Below, one piece after another: positions 17,226 through 25,197 of a stretch of DNA of 64,000 nt. Origin of the DNA: Streptomyces sp. HNM0575 (lineage in GTDB: Bacteria > Actinomycetota > Actinomycetes > Streptomycetales > Streptomycetaceae); assembly GCF_012726265.1 (NCBI RefSeq), contig NZ_JAASAG010000004.1, positions 248,001-312,000 of the forward strand. Direction: 5' to 3'. The notes beneath the pieces are model-generated. The model was not told the origin of the DNA. It worked only from the letters and a program-made list of their open reading frames with translations, and did not search any database. The first letter of the stretch is position 1. Each line of letters begins with the position of its first letter. The position numbers and the translations under genes were made by a program.

Positions 17226-17768
17226 ATGACGGAGCAGCGCGCGGTGATCGCGGGGGTCGGCGGCAAGGAGCCCAAGCTCGACGAGGATGCGTACGCCGCA
17301 CCGACGTCCGTGGTCGTGGGAGCCGTCACCATGGGCGCGGGCTCCAGCCTCTGGTACGGGGCGGTGATGCGCGCCGACTGCGACGTGATCACGCTGGGCG
17401 AGGGCTCCAACGTCCAGGACAACTGCACGGTCCACGCCGACCCCGGGTTCCCCACGCACATCGGCTCCGGAGTGTCGGTGGGCCACAACGCGGTGCTGCA
17501 CGGCTGCACCGTCGAGGACGACGTCCTCGTCGGCATGAGCGCCACGGTCCTCAACGGCGCCCGTATCGGCGCCGGTTCGCTGATCGCCGCCCACGCGCTG
17601 GTGCCGCAGGGCATGCACGTCCCGCCGGGGTCGCTGGTCGCGGGGGTGCCCGCGAAGATCAAGCGGGAGCTGACGTCCGAGGAGCTGGAGGGCGTCAAGG
17701 CCAACGCCGCCGTCTATCAGCACCTGGCCCGTACGCACCGCGACGAGATCTCACCGGCCGAAGGCTGA
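17226..17768 (+). CDS. Gamma carbonic anhydrase family protein
   Basis: 180 aa, standard length. A beta-helix with repeated G-x-x-x-x turns carries the zinc-ligand histidines in NCTVHADPGFPTHIGSGVSVGHNAVLHGC, a pattern shared by Cam/CaiE/PaaY-like proteins. The C-terminal alpha-helix is SEELEGVKANAAVYQHLARTH. Probably a cytosolic trimer; true carbonic anhydrase activity in this subgroup is not assured. Divergent from the hexapeptide acyltransferase. Confidence 0.93.
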   Translation: MTEQRAVIAGVGGKEPKLDEDAYAAPTSVVVGAVTMGAGSSLWYGAVMRADCDVITLGEGSNVQDNCTVHADPGFPTHIGSGVSVGHNAVLHGCTVEDDVLVGMSATVLNGARIGAGSLIAAHALVPQGMHVPPGSLVAGVPAKIKRELTSEELEGVKANAAVYQHLARTHRDEISPAEG

Positions 17769-17831
17769 ACCAGAACCGGAAGCGGAACCGGAAGCGGAAC
17801 CGGAACCTGCGCCGGAACACCGGCCGGTCTC

Positions 17832-17909
17832 CGTCGTGAGTGGGCGTCGTGAGTGGGCGTCGTGAGCGGGCGTCGTGAGCGGGCGTCGTGAGCGGGCGTC
17901 GTGAGCGGG
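17832..17909. repeat. Six tandem copies of a 13-bp repeat
   Basis: Six head-to-tail units CGTCGTGAGTGGG / CGTCGTGAGCGGG: the first two have T and the other four C at position 10. They lie between the convergent carbonic anhydrase and DedA genes. Just before them (17769-17815) is a second short array based on GGAAGCGGAACC (12 bp). Confidence 0.9.
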
Positions 17910-17928
17910 GATCCGGTGCCGGGCGGTT

Positions 17929-18627
17929 TCAGTCGCCCGTACGCACCGCGCCGGAACCGGCGCGGTCCCGGCCCTCTCCGGTGTCCGGCCCGCCTTCCCC
18001 CGAGGCGCCGGCCGCACGCTCCGCCTCGGCCTTACGCGCGCGCCGCCGGAGGACGATCATCGAGCCGACCCCGAACGCCACGGCGAGCAGCAGGCCCAGC
18101 CAGGAGAAGCGCTTGAGCCAGGCGTCCGCGACGATGCCTACGTAGTAGATGACGGCCGTCGTGCCGCCCGCCCACACGATGCCGCCCAGCACGTTCGCCG
18201 TGAGGAACTTCCAGTACGGCATCCTCAGCACTCCCGCGAGCGGTCCCGCGAAGATCCGCAGCAGCGCGACGAAACGGCCGAAGAAGACCGCCCACATCCC
18301 CCATCGCTCGAACGACCGCTCGGCGGTGGCGACATGGTGGGGCCCGAAGTGCCGCGGGAACTTGGCGCCGAGCCACGACAGCAGCGGCTTGCCTCCCTTG
18401 CGGCCGATCGCGTAGCCGATGGAGTCGCCGGCGATCGCTCCCGTACTGGCGCAGGCGCCGAGCACGAAGGGGTCGATCTCGCCGTGCTGGGAGGCCAGGA
18501 GCGCAGAGCTGACCAGGACGATCTCTCCCGGAAGCGGAATGCCCAGGCTCTCCAGCCCGATGACCACGCCGACCAGGAGATAGACGCTCACGGCCGGCAC
18601 GCTCTCGAGCAACTCCTGGACGTGCAA
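17929..18627 (-). CDS. DedA family membrane protein
   Basis: 232 aa. VTT/DedA landmarks are SLGIPLPGEIVLVSSALLA, GDSIGYAIGRKGG, FGRFVALLRIFAGPLAG (the conserved FxRxxPxxR-like stretch) and YWKFLTANVLGGIVWAG. DedA proteins are implicated in undecaprenyl-phosphate or phospholipid recycling. The TTG start (LHVQELLESVP) is chosen because GGAGGAAG lies 5 nt upstream; the longer ATG frame lacks this. The C-tail is charged and cytosolic. Confidence 0.88.
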   Translation of the reverse strand: MHVQELLESVPAVSVYLLVGVVIGLESLGIPLPGEIVLVSSALLASQHGEIDPFVLGACASTGAIAGDSIGYAIGRKGGKPLLSWLGAKFPRHFGPHHVATAERSFERWGMWAVFFGRFVALLRIFAGPLAGVLRMPYWKFLTANVLGGIVWAGGTTAVIYYVGIVADAWLKRFSWLGLLLAVAFGVGSMIVLRRRARKAEAERAAGASGEGGPDTGEGRDRAGSGAVRTGD

Positions 18628-18816
18628 CTGGACTTCCTCCCGCCGGTGGTGGACGCGGGAGGCGTCGGTCGGCCGCGTCCCGCGCACGCGCCCGGAAGGC
18701 CACGGGCGCACGTGCGGGCAGCCTACTCGATGCGGGGAAACACGGGACGGCGCCGCGGAGGGCCGCCCCAGGTCACGGCGTCCGGTGCCCGCGGAGCGGC
18801 TTCGGCGGGACCGCGG

Positions 18817-19272
18817 TCAGGCGTGCGGGCGCAGGGTCCAGACGATCGTCATCTCACCGGTGACGGCACCGTCCTCGCGGGCGATCTTCACCTCGACCGG
18901 GAACTCGGGCCGCTCGCCCGCGTCCAGTTCGGCAAGCACGTCCGCGACGGGCCTGCCCAGCTCGGCCGTCGCGGTCACGGCACCCATGGCCAGCTTCTTG
19001 TAGCCGATCTCGGCCCGTACAGCGAGCGGCACCGCGCGCCCCAGCTGGTCGCCGAAGGCCGTGAGGACTATGGCTCCGCTCGCCGACTCGGCCAGCGTGA
19101 ACATCGCGCCGGCGTGCGGGCCGCCGACGTGGTTGTGGTACGCGTCCTGGTCGGGCAGCGAGACGACGGCCCGCTCGGCGGTGGTCTCGGAGAACTCGAG
19201 ACCGAGGGTGCGGACCATCGGGACGGTGTCCGCCATCATCTGGCCGACGTCGGGAAGGGAGTCTGTGGACAT
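18817..19272 (-). CDS. Hotdog-fold thioesterase (PaaI/DUF4442-like)
   Basis: 151 aa. The hotdog motif is DAYHNHVGGPHAGAMFTLAESASG (H-x-G-GPHAGA with the following helix) and YKKLAMGAVTATAELG forms a central strand. A cytosolic acyl-CoA thioesterase is the likely role; substrate unknown. ATG start MSTDSLPDVG; upstream in-frame sequence is not conserved in type. The 189-bp gap to the DedA start shows no gene. Confidence 0.85.
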   Translation of the reverse strand: MSTDSLPDVGQMMADTVPMVRTLGLEFSETTAERAVVSLPDQDAYHNHVGGPHAGAMFTLAESASGAIVLTAFGDQLGRAVPLAVRAEIGYKKLAMGAVTATAELGRPVADVLAELDAGERPEFPVEVKIAREDGAVTGEMTIVWTLRPHA

Positions 19273-19343
19273 GGAGCGGACGTTACCACTGAGTAACCAC
19301 GTCCGGCCAGGGGCGACCACCGCTGAGCGCCACGGAGCGCCGC

Positions 19344-20192
19344 TCAGCCGACGGTGAAGGCGCCGTCGGGCGGCTCCGGGGAGGGCACCTCGTCGCCGTC
19401 CTCGACGGGCACGGCTCCGCCGATGAGCCGCTCCAGCGCCGCTCCGTGCACGACCCGTGCCGGGAAGGCGTCCGAGGCGGCCCTGCGGGCGAGCGCGTCG
19501 ACGGGGAAGGGCGTGTGCGAGGCGACCAGCACGATGTTCCCGAAGCGGCGGCCCCGCAGCACCGACGGCTCGGCCACCAGGCACAGGTGCCCGAAGACCG
19601 TGCCGAACGTGGCCAGTTGGGAGGCCGCGAAGCGGAAGGGCGCGGCGTCGGCGACGTTGAGCACGCAGATCCCCTGCTCCCGCAGGACGCGGCTCACGGC
19701 ACACGCGTAGGAGACGGTGGTCAGATGCGGGGGTACGTGCATGCCGCCGTACACGTCGGCGACGGCCACGTCGGCGGAGGCGGCGGGCGAGCCGTCGAGG
19801 AAGTCGCGGGCGTCCTGATCGGACAGCGCGATTCCGGAAGCGGGCGGCAGCGGCAGGTGCTCCTGTACGAAGTCCAGCAGCGCCGCGTCGGTGTCGGCGA
19901 CCCGCTGCCGCGATCCGGGCCTCGTCGCGGCCGCGTACCGCGGGAGGGTGAGGGCGCCGCCGCCCAAGTGCGTTATGTCCAGGGGGTGTTCGGGAGGTGC
20001 CGCCAGATCCAGTACGTGCGCGACCCGCCGGGCGTACTCGAACTCCAGGTGCGTGGCGTCGCGCAGATCGACGTAGGACTGTGGCGTGCCGTCGACCGTG
20101 AGCAGCCAGCCGCCCTCGCGGTCGATGTCGGGGAGCAGCTTGGCCGTGCCGCTGTGGACGGCACGGCTCACGGGTATCGGGTCTTCGTCCAC
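19344..20192 (-). CDS. Spermidine synthase-like methyltransferase-fold protein
   Basis: 282 aa. It has the spermidine-synthase order: an N-terminal beta-domain (TAKLLPDIDREGGWLLTVDG), GTPQSYVDL and FEYARRVAHVLDL, then SAM-type glycine loop DITHLGGGALTLPRY, and ADVAVADVYGG at the catalytic Asp region. The family DxxD is not clean, so aminopropyltransferase activity is uncertain; many actinobacterial members are of unknown function. GTG start at 20192 (VDEDPIPVSR). It lies downstream of tuf3, separated by a terminator. Confidence 0.8.
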   Translation of the reverse strand: MDEDPIPVSRAVHSGTAKLLPDIDREGGWLLTVDGTPQSYVDLRDATHLEFEYARRVAHVLDLAAPPEHPLDITHLGGGALTLPRYAAATRPGSRQRVADTDAALLDFVQEHLPLPPASGIALSDQDARDFLDGSPAASADVAVADVYGGMHVPPHLTTVSYACAVSRVLREQGICVLNVADAAPFRFAASQLATFGTVFGHLCLVAEPSVLRGRRFGNIVLVASHTPFPVDALARRAASDAFPARVVHGAALERLIGGAVPVEDGDEVPSPEPPDGAFTVG

Positions 20193-20324
20193 CGTGCCAT
20201 TGTGCGCGCGGGCAGCGCGGCCGTCGCCGGGCAGGGTCCGGGCCCCGGCTGGAACGGCGGGCACGGTCCCGACGGCCGGACAGCCCGGCAACCGAGGAGC
20301 CGGGCGGCCGACCAGCCGGACGCG

Positions 20325-20374
20325 GACCGGCCCGGACGCGGCGGCGGTCGCACCGCCCTACGTCCGGGCCGGTC
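20325..20374 (-). terminator. tuf3 terminator hairpin
   Basis: GACCGGCCCGGACG (20325-20338) pairs perfectly with CGTCCGGGCCGGTC (20361-20374), 14 bp. The 22-nt loop itself holds a smaller GGCGGT/ACCGCC stem. It lies 52 bp past the EF-Tu3 stop and before the next gene on the same strand. Confidence 0.75.
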
Positions 20375-20425
20375 TCTCAGGGCGTCATAGTCGGGGCCTT
20401 CACACCGGCCCGCCCTCCTCCGCCG

Positions 20426-21601
20426 TCACTCGTCGCCGACCCCTGTGACGGTGCCCGCCCCGACCGTGCGGCCGCCCTCGCGCACGGCGAAGCCGAGGCC
20501 CGTCTCCAGGGGCACCTCGTGCCCGAGTTCGACGCCGACCGTCACGGTGTCGCCGGGGAGCGCCACGGCGTCGGCGGCGAGCGTGACCGCGCCGGGCACA
20601 TCGGCCGTACGCAGATAGAACTGCGGCCGGTATCCGCTGTGCACGGGGGTGCGGCGCCCGCCGTCCCGCGTGCTGAGCAGACGTACCCGCGCGGTGAAGC
20701 GGCGGCGGGGAGTGACGCTGCCCGGGGCGGCGACGATGTGTCCGCGCCGTACCGCGTCGCGCGGCACCCCGCGCAGCAGCAGCGCCACGTTGTCCCCGGC
20801 CTGCGCCTCCTCCATCGGCTTCCCGAACGTCTCCACACCGGTCACGACGGTCTCGGTGTCCGCTCCGAGCACCTCGGCCCGGTCGCCCACGCGCACGGTG
20901 CCGCGCTCGACGGCTCCGGTGACGACCGTGCCGCGTCCGGTGATGGTCAGCACGTTCTCGACCGGCAGCAGGAACGGCGCGTCGAGACAGCGCTCCGGGA
21001 CGGGGACCCAGGTGTCGACGGCGTCCAGCAGCGCGTCGATCGCCGCCGTCCAGCGGGGATCGCCCTCCAGGGCGCGCAGCCCGGAGACCCTTACGACGGG
21101 GAGGATGCCGCCCGCGTACCCGTGTGCCGTCAGCAGCTCCCGCACCTCCAGCTCGACCAGCTCGGTCAGCTCCTCCTCCCCCGCGTCCGCCTTGTTGAGG
21201 GCGACGACGATGTGCTCGACGCCGACCTGCCGCGCCAGCAGCACATGCTCGGCGGTCTGCGGCATCACGCCGTCGACGGCGGAGACCACGAGGATCGCGC
21301 CGTCCAGCTGCGCGGCGCCGGTCACCATGTTCTTGATGAAGTCCGCGTGACCCGGCATGTCGACGTGGGCGTAGTGCCTGGTCTCCGTCTCGTACTCGAC
21401 GTGCGCGATGGTGATCGTGATGCCGCGGGCCGCCTCCTCGGGCGCCTTGTCGATGCGGTCGAACGGCACGAAGGCGCCGGTGCCGCGGTCGCTGAGCACC
21501 TTGGTGACGGCCGCCGTCAGCGTCGTCTTGCCGTGGTCGACGTGCCCCATGGTGCCGATGTTCAGATGCGGCTTGGTGCGCACGTACGGCTGCTTCGCCA
21601 T
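20426..21601 (-). CDS. tuf3: Elongation factor Tu, divergent EF-Tu3 type
   Basis: 391 aa, a few residues shorter than standard EF-Tu. GTPase motifs are GHVDHGKTT (G1), RGITIT (G2), DMPGH (G3), NKAD (G4) and VSGL (G5). Differences from the housekeeping Streptomyces EF-Tu1 as I know it include a shortened switch-I approach, Cys to Met in DCPGH, Ala to Gly in VSAL and an HGYAGGI loop. Domain III keeps [13 protein letters not shown] and [12 protein letters not shown]. The gene is alone, not in an rpsL-rpsG-fusA operon. Streptomyces coelicolor and S. ramocissimus have such a third tuf gene, whose expression is linked to stringent control. GAGGA 6 nt before the ATG fixes the start. Confidence 0.9.
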   Translation of the reverse strand: MAKQPYVRTKPHLNIGTMGHVDHGKTTLTAAVTKVLSDRGTGAFVPFDRIDKAPEEAARGITITIAHVEYETETRHYAHVDMPGHADFIKNMVTGAAQLDGAILVVSAVDGVMPQTAEHVLLARQVGVEHIVVALNKADAGEEELTELVELEVRELLTAHGYAGGILPVVRVSGLRALEGDPRWTAAIDALLDAVDTWVPVPERCLDAPFLLPVENVLTITGRGTVVTGAVERGTVRVGDRAEVLGADTETVVTGVETFGKPMEEAQAGDNVALLLRGVPRDAVRRGHIVAAPGSVTPRRRFTARVRLLSTRDGGRRTPVHSGYRPQFYLRTADVPGAVTLAADAVALPGDTVTVGVELGHEVPLETGLGFAVREGGRTVGAGTVTGVGDE

Positions 21602-21710
21602 GTCTCTTCCTCGTCTGCTGCGCCGCGCTCGGAGGCGGCGCGGTGGGATCGGGACCCCCGGAGCCGGCCGACCCTCCCCCTGCGGGGTCCTCGGTGCGAT
21701 CCGGGAAGGG

Positions 21711-21890
21711 TCAGCCTCGGGCGCCGTCGGCGGCCACGACGGCGGCGGCAGCAGCGGCGCCGGCGGTCACAGTGGTGGCAGCGGCGCCAGCGGCAGCGAC
21801 GGCCGCGCCGCCCGCCGCGAACGAGAAAGCGGCAGCCCTGAGCACGCCCGCTGCCGCGGGCCGTGCCGAGTGGAGGGACTGCCGGAACAT
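21711..21890 (-). CDS. Possible Ala-rich small membrane protein
   Basis: 59 aa from ATG at 21890 ([15 protein letters not shown]). A basic N-terminus is followed by one long Ala/Val/Gly-rich hydrophobic stretch (about residues 18-55) that could span the membrane. Third codon positions are mostly G/C, supporting coding on this strand. There is no good Shine-Dalgarno, and the opposite strand has an overlapping Ala-rich frame, so the call is tentative. It sits upstream of tuf3 on the same strand (109 bp gap). Confidence 0.35.
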   Translation of the reverse strand: MFRQSLHSARPAAAGVLRAAAFSFAAGGAAVAAAGAAATTVTAGAAAAAAVVAADGARG

Positions 21891-21937
21891 GACCTTGATG
21901 CTGGCGCCCCAACAGCCGTACGTCGACTGATTTTTCT

Positions 21938-21966
21938 CACACCGCCACCCCGTACGGGGCGGTGTG
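21938..21966. other. 29-bp dyad-symmetric element
   Basis: CACACCGCC (21938-21946) pairs with GGCGGTGTG (21958-21966), and inside lies the 12-bp palindrome CCCCGTACGGGG. A T-run precedes it on the + strand rather than following it, so it is not a classical terminator in either direction; it could be a Rho-independent hairpin or an operator between tuf3 and the TVP38 gene. Confidence 0.55.
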
Positions 21967-22109
21967 CGGCGTCTTCGCGAAGCCACCGCTCACAGCGGGA
22001 GAAGCCGTCTGCTGACTCGTGTGATCCGGCAGCGGAAGTGACCGTTCCGCAAAGAAGCGATGTTCGTCCTGCCCGGCGAGCGGTCATATTCGTCGGTTAC
22101 GCTCGCCGC

Positions 22110-22943
22110 GTGTCCGTCCCCGCCACGCAGCAGTCAGACGGTCTCCCCAGCCGGCTGGCGCAGACGCTGCTCTCCCCGAGGTGCAGGCTGGCAGCACTGC
22201 TGGTGCTGCTGTCGGCCGCGGCGATATCGATGCTGGTGTACGAGCCGCAGCAGTACGTCACCGAGGGGCTGCCCGCCCATCTCTCGGGCGCGCTCGCGGG
22301 CTTCCTCTTCACGCTGTCGTACGGACTGTGCACCGCGGCCTTCGTGCCGCGCCCCGTGCTCAACGTCGCCGCGGGCGCCCTCTTCGGCACCCAGGCCGGG
22401 ACGGTGGCGGCCGTCGTGGGCACGGTCATCGGCTCCGGCATCTCCTTCGGCCTCGGCAGGGTCCTCGGCCAGGACGCCCTCCGCCCGCTGCTGCGGGCAC
22501 GCTGGCTGACCGCCGCGGACCGGCAGTTGAGCGGCCACGGCTTCCGGTCGATGCTCTTCATCAGGCTGCTTCCCGGGGTGCCGTTCGCGGCCTCCAACTA
22601 CGGCGCCGCCGTCTCCCGTATGGGATGGACCGCCTACCTGGCCGCGACCGCGCTCGGCGTCATCCCCAACACCGCCGCCTATGTGGTCGCCGGCAGTCAC
22701 GCCGCGGCGCCCACCTCGCCCGTCTTCATCGCCGCCTTCGCCTTCATCGCGCTCTCCGGCCTCGGAGGCGCCGTACTGGCGTGGCGCAAGCGGGCGGTGC
22801 TGCGCGATGCGGTGGCGGACCGTGCGGCGTTCCCGGACGGGGCTCCGGCGGCGGGCGCGACCGCCGTCGCCGACGTGGCCCCGGCCTCCGCGACGGCCCC
22901 AAGTGCGGGTGCGCGGGGCCGTGTTCACAGCGAGCGCGTCTGA
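22110..22943 (+). CDS. TVP38/TMEM64 (VTT domain) membrane protein
   Basis: 277 aa. The VTT domain shows FVPRPVLNVAAGALFGTQAGTVAAVVGTVIGSG, then FIRLLPGVPFAASNYGAAVSRMGWTAYL with the conserved R-x-x-P-x-x-P-like motif, and LGVIPNTAAYVVAGS. This family (DedA superfamily) contains lipid scramblase-like proteins. The GTG start (VSVPATQQS) is inferred from the family N-terminus; no Shine-Dalgarno is visible. A charged, Ala-rich tail is cytosolic. It precedes uppP by 88 bp on the same strand, plausibly linking two undecaprenyl-phosphate functions. Confidence 0.88.
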   Translation: MSVPATQQSDGLPSRLAQTLLSPRCRLAALLVLLSAAAISMLVYEPQQYVTEGLPAHLSGALAGFLFTLSYGLCTAAFVPRPVLNVAAGALFGTQAGTVAAVVGTVIGSGISFGLGRVLGQDALRPLLRARWLTAADRQLSGHGFRSMLFIRLLPGVPFAASNYGAAVSRMGWTAYLAATALGVIPNTAAYVVAGSHAAAPTSPVFIAAFAFIALSGLGGAVLAWRKRAVLRDAVADRAAFPDGAPAAGATAVADVAPASATAPSAGARGRVHSERV

Positions 22944-23031
22944 CGTAGCCGAGCCCGCGGCGGCGAGCCATCCGGGTGACTGTAGTCTGCTCCGCGTTGA
23001 TCAAAGCCGCGGCAAGGACGGGTCATAGAAG

Positions 23032-23922
23032 ATGTCTTGGTTCGAATCGTTCATCCTCGGGCTCGTCCAGGGACTGACCGAATTCCTTCCGATCTCCTCC
23101 AGCGCACATCTGCGGCTCACCGCGGCCTTCGCGGGGTGGCACGATCCGGGGGCGGCGTTCACCGCCGTCACTCAGATCGGCACGGAGGCGGCCGTCATCA
23201 TCTTCTTCCGCAAGGACATCGGGCGCATCATCTCCGCCTGGTGCCGCTCCCTCGTCGACCGCGGCATGCGGCGCGACCACGACGCGCAGCTGGGCTGGCT
23301 GGTGATCGTGGGCTCCATTCCGATCGGCGTGCTCGGGCTGCTGTTCAAGGACCAGATCGAGGGGCCGTTCCGTGACCTGCGGCTGATCGCCACGACGCTG
23401 ATCGTCCTCGGCCTCATCCTCGGCGCGGCCGACCGGCTCGCCGCGCGGGACGCACGAGGCGACAGGGGCGGGCACGCCCGCCCCCGCAAGACCATCGAGC
23501 AGCTGAGCGTCAAGGACGGCCTGCTCTACGGCTGCGCACAGGCGCTGGCACTGGTCCCCGGCGTCTCCCGGTCGGGCGCCACCATCAGCGGCGGTCTGTT
23601 CATGGGCTACACCCGTGAGGCCGCCGCCCGCTATTCGTTCCTCCTCGCGATCCCGGCGGTGATGGCCTCCGGCTTCCTCGAACTCACCGAGATCGGCGAG
23701 GGCCACGTCTCGTGGGGGCCGACGATCTTCGCCACGGTGCTGGCCTTCGTGGTGGCGTACGCGGTGATCGCCTGGTTCATGCAGTACATCTCCACCCGGA
23801 GTTTCATGCCCTTCGTCATCTACCGGGTGCTGCTGGGGATCGCGCTGTTCGTGCTGGTGGCGGCGGGCGTGCTGAGCCCGCACGAGGGTGCCGCGCCGGG
23901 CGGCGGCGTCTCCTCGGGCTGA
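23032..23922 (+). CDS. uppP: Undecaprenyl-diphosphatase UppP (BacA)
   Basis: 296 aa. Diagnostic motifs are ILGLVQGLTEFLPISSSAH at the N-terminus and ALVPGVSRSGATISGGLFMG in the middle, the two conserved segments carrying the catalytic Glu, Ser and Arg residues. It dephosphorylates undecaprenyl pyrophosphate at the membrane, recycling the carrier for peptidoglycan and glycan synthesis, and its loss or gain alters bacitracin sensitivity. ATG start; weak Shine-Dalgarno. Its position just ahead of the mat/LCP region is suggestive, as LCP enzymes also use undecaprenyl-linked glycans. Confidence 0.95.
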   Translation: MSWFESFILGLVQGLTEFLPISSSAHLRLTAAFAGWHDPGAAFTAVTQIGTEAAVIIFFRKDIGRIISAWCRSLVDRGMRRDHDAQLGWLVIVGSIPIGVLGLLFKDQIEGPFRDLRLIATTLIVLGLILGAADRLAARDARGDRGGHARPRKTIEQLSVKDGLLYGCAQALALVPGVSRSGATISGGLFMGYTREAAARYSFLLAIPAVMASGFLELTEIGEGHVSWGPTIFATVLAFVVAYAVIAWFMQYISTRSFMPFVIYRVLLGIALFVLVAAGVLSPHEGAAPGGGVSSG

Positions 23923-24058
23923 CCGGGCGCAGCCGCGGGTAAGACCAGCGGTGCATGCCGGGCCGCGGGTGTAGTACTGCGGCCGTACGGCAGGACTCAC
24001 CCGGCGGACGAGGACAGCTCGACCGCTCAAGAGGCATCGTTGACGGTATGAACCGGAT

Positions 24059-25084
24059 GTGGACATTCCGCATGGGTCGTCCGTGAACGGCCTTCTGGCA
24101 GCGGTGCTGCTGTCGCTGGTCTCGGCGGTCTGCTACGCAACCGCGGCCATCGTCCAGGAGCGCCTCGCCGCGACCACACCGCCCAGCAGGTACGGGCTGC
24201 TGCGCTCGACCCGCTGGTGGGGAGCAGTCGCCCTCAACAGCCTCGGGGCGATCCTGCACGTGGGAGCGCTGGGGCTCGGGCCGCTCACCGTGGTGCAGCC
24301 GCTGGGCGTACTGACCCTGGTGCTGGCGGCGCCGCTGGCGGCCCTCCTGGTCAAGCGGCCGGTGAGCGCGGCGGCCTGGCGCGGCATCGCCCTCGTCTCC
24401 GGCGGCCTCGCGGTCCTCCTGGTACTCACCGGGTCCACGCCGGCCCAGGGCCTCGGCGGAGCGGATCAGATCACGCTGGCCGGGTCCGTGGCGGGGGTGC
24501 TGGCCGCGCTGCTGCTGACGGCCACGACTGTCGGGCGGCGCGCGCGGATGCTGCGCTCCGTGGCGCTCGCGGCGGCGGCGGGCGTCGCCTACGGGACCGC
24601 GTCGGTGTTCATCAAGACCGTCGCCGACAGCTGGAGCCCCTCGATGTCGGGGCTGGTGTCGACGGTGCCCCTGCTGCTCCTGATCGGCGTGCTGGCCGCG
24701 GGCGGGCTGGCGGCCTCGCAGTCCTCCTACCGCGGCGGCGGACTGGCCGCGCCGCTGGCGACGATGACGGTGGTCAACCCCGCCTTCGCGGCGGCCGTGG
24801 GCATCGTGCTGCTGGGCGAGGGCTTCCGGTTCGGCGCGCTGGGCGCGGCGGGAGCGGTGATCGCGGCGGCCGTGACCGCATGGGGGCTGGCGGTGCTCTC
24901 GGCGGACAGCGCCGGGCACCCGCTGCTGCGGCGGCGCCCGAGGACCCGGCAGATTCCGGTGGAAGGCCCGGGGCCGGTCGTCGTGCGCGCTCCCGGGCGG
25001 CTGTCGGGTGCGGTGCATCAGGTGGTCGTACGGAGACCGTCGCCCGGACGGGAGCGGACGCGGACGCCGCTGTCACGGCACTGA
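24059..25084 (+). CDS. DMT-like integral membrane protein
   Basis: 341 aa with about nine to ten hydrophobic helices. YATAAIVQERLAA, GPLTVVQPLGVLTLVLAAPLAALL, GVAYGTASVFIKTVAD and VVNPAFAAAVGIVLLGEGFRFG are typical of actinobacterial DMT-superfamily proteins (NIPA/EamA-like). The basic C-terminal tail of about 50 residues is cytosolic. GTG at 24059 is the longest start; GTG at 24083 (VNGLLAAVLLS) would remove eight uncertain residues and may be the true start. Function unknown; magnesium or metabolite transport is only a family-level guess. Confidence 0.85.
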   Translation: MDIPHGSSVNGLLAAVLLSLVSAVCYATAAIVQERLAATTPPSRYGLLRSTRWWGAVALNSLGAILHVGALGLGPLTVVQPLGVLTLVLAAPLAALLVKRPVSAAAWRGIALVSGGLAVLLVLTGSTPAQGLGGADQITLAGSVAGVLAALLLTATTVGRRARMLRSVALAAAAGVAYGTASVFIKTVADSWSPSMSGLVSTVPLLLLIGVLAAGGLAASQSSYRGGGLAAPLATMTVVNPAFAAAVGIVLLGEGFRFGALGAAGAVIAAAVTAWGLAVLSADSAGHPLLRRRPRTRQIPVEGPGPVVVRAPGRLSGAVHQVVVRRPSPGRERTRTPLSRH

Positions 25085-25119
25085 CCTTTCGCCGGCGGCC
25101 CGGGTACGGGTGGCCCCCC

Positions 25120-25197
25120 GCATCCGGCATCCGGCATCCGGCATCCGGCATCCGACGATCGACAACTGGCAGACGACAGACGACAGACGACAGATGA
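25120..25197. repeat. Two adjacent heptamer tandem arrays
   Basis: GCATCCG is repeated five times at 25120-25154, and CAGACGA four times at 25170-25197 (last copy CAGATGA). Both have a 7-bp period but unrelated sequence, 15 bp apart, directly after the DMT-like gene. Confidence 0.9.

Noticed and set aside
21643..21930. 95-aa Ala-rich frame on the + strand upstream of the TVP38 gene
   Set aside because: Overlaps the better-biased minus-strand small ORF and lacks a Shine-Dalgarno; low complexity.
23030..23050. GGTTCGAAT resembling a tRNA T-loop
   Set aside because: It is inside the uppP start (SWFES); no acceptor or anticodon stem can be formed.
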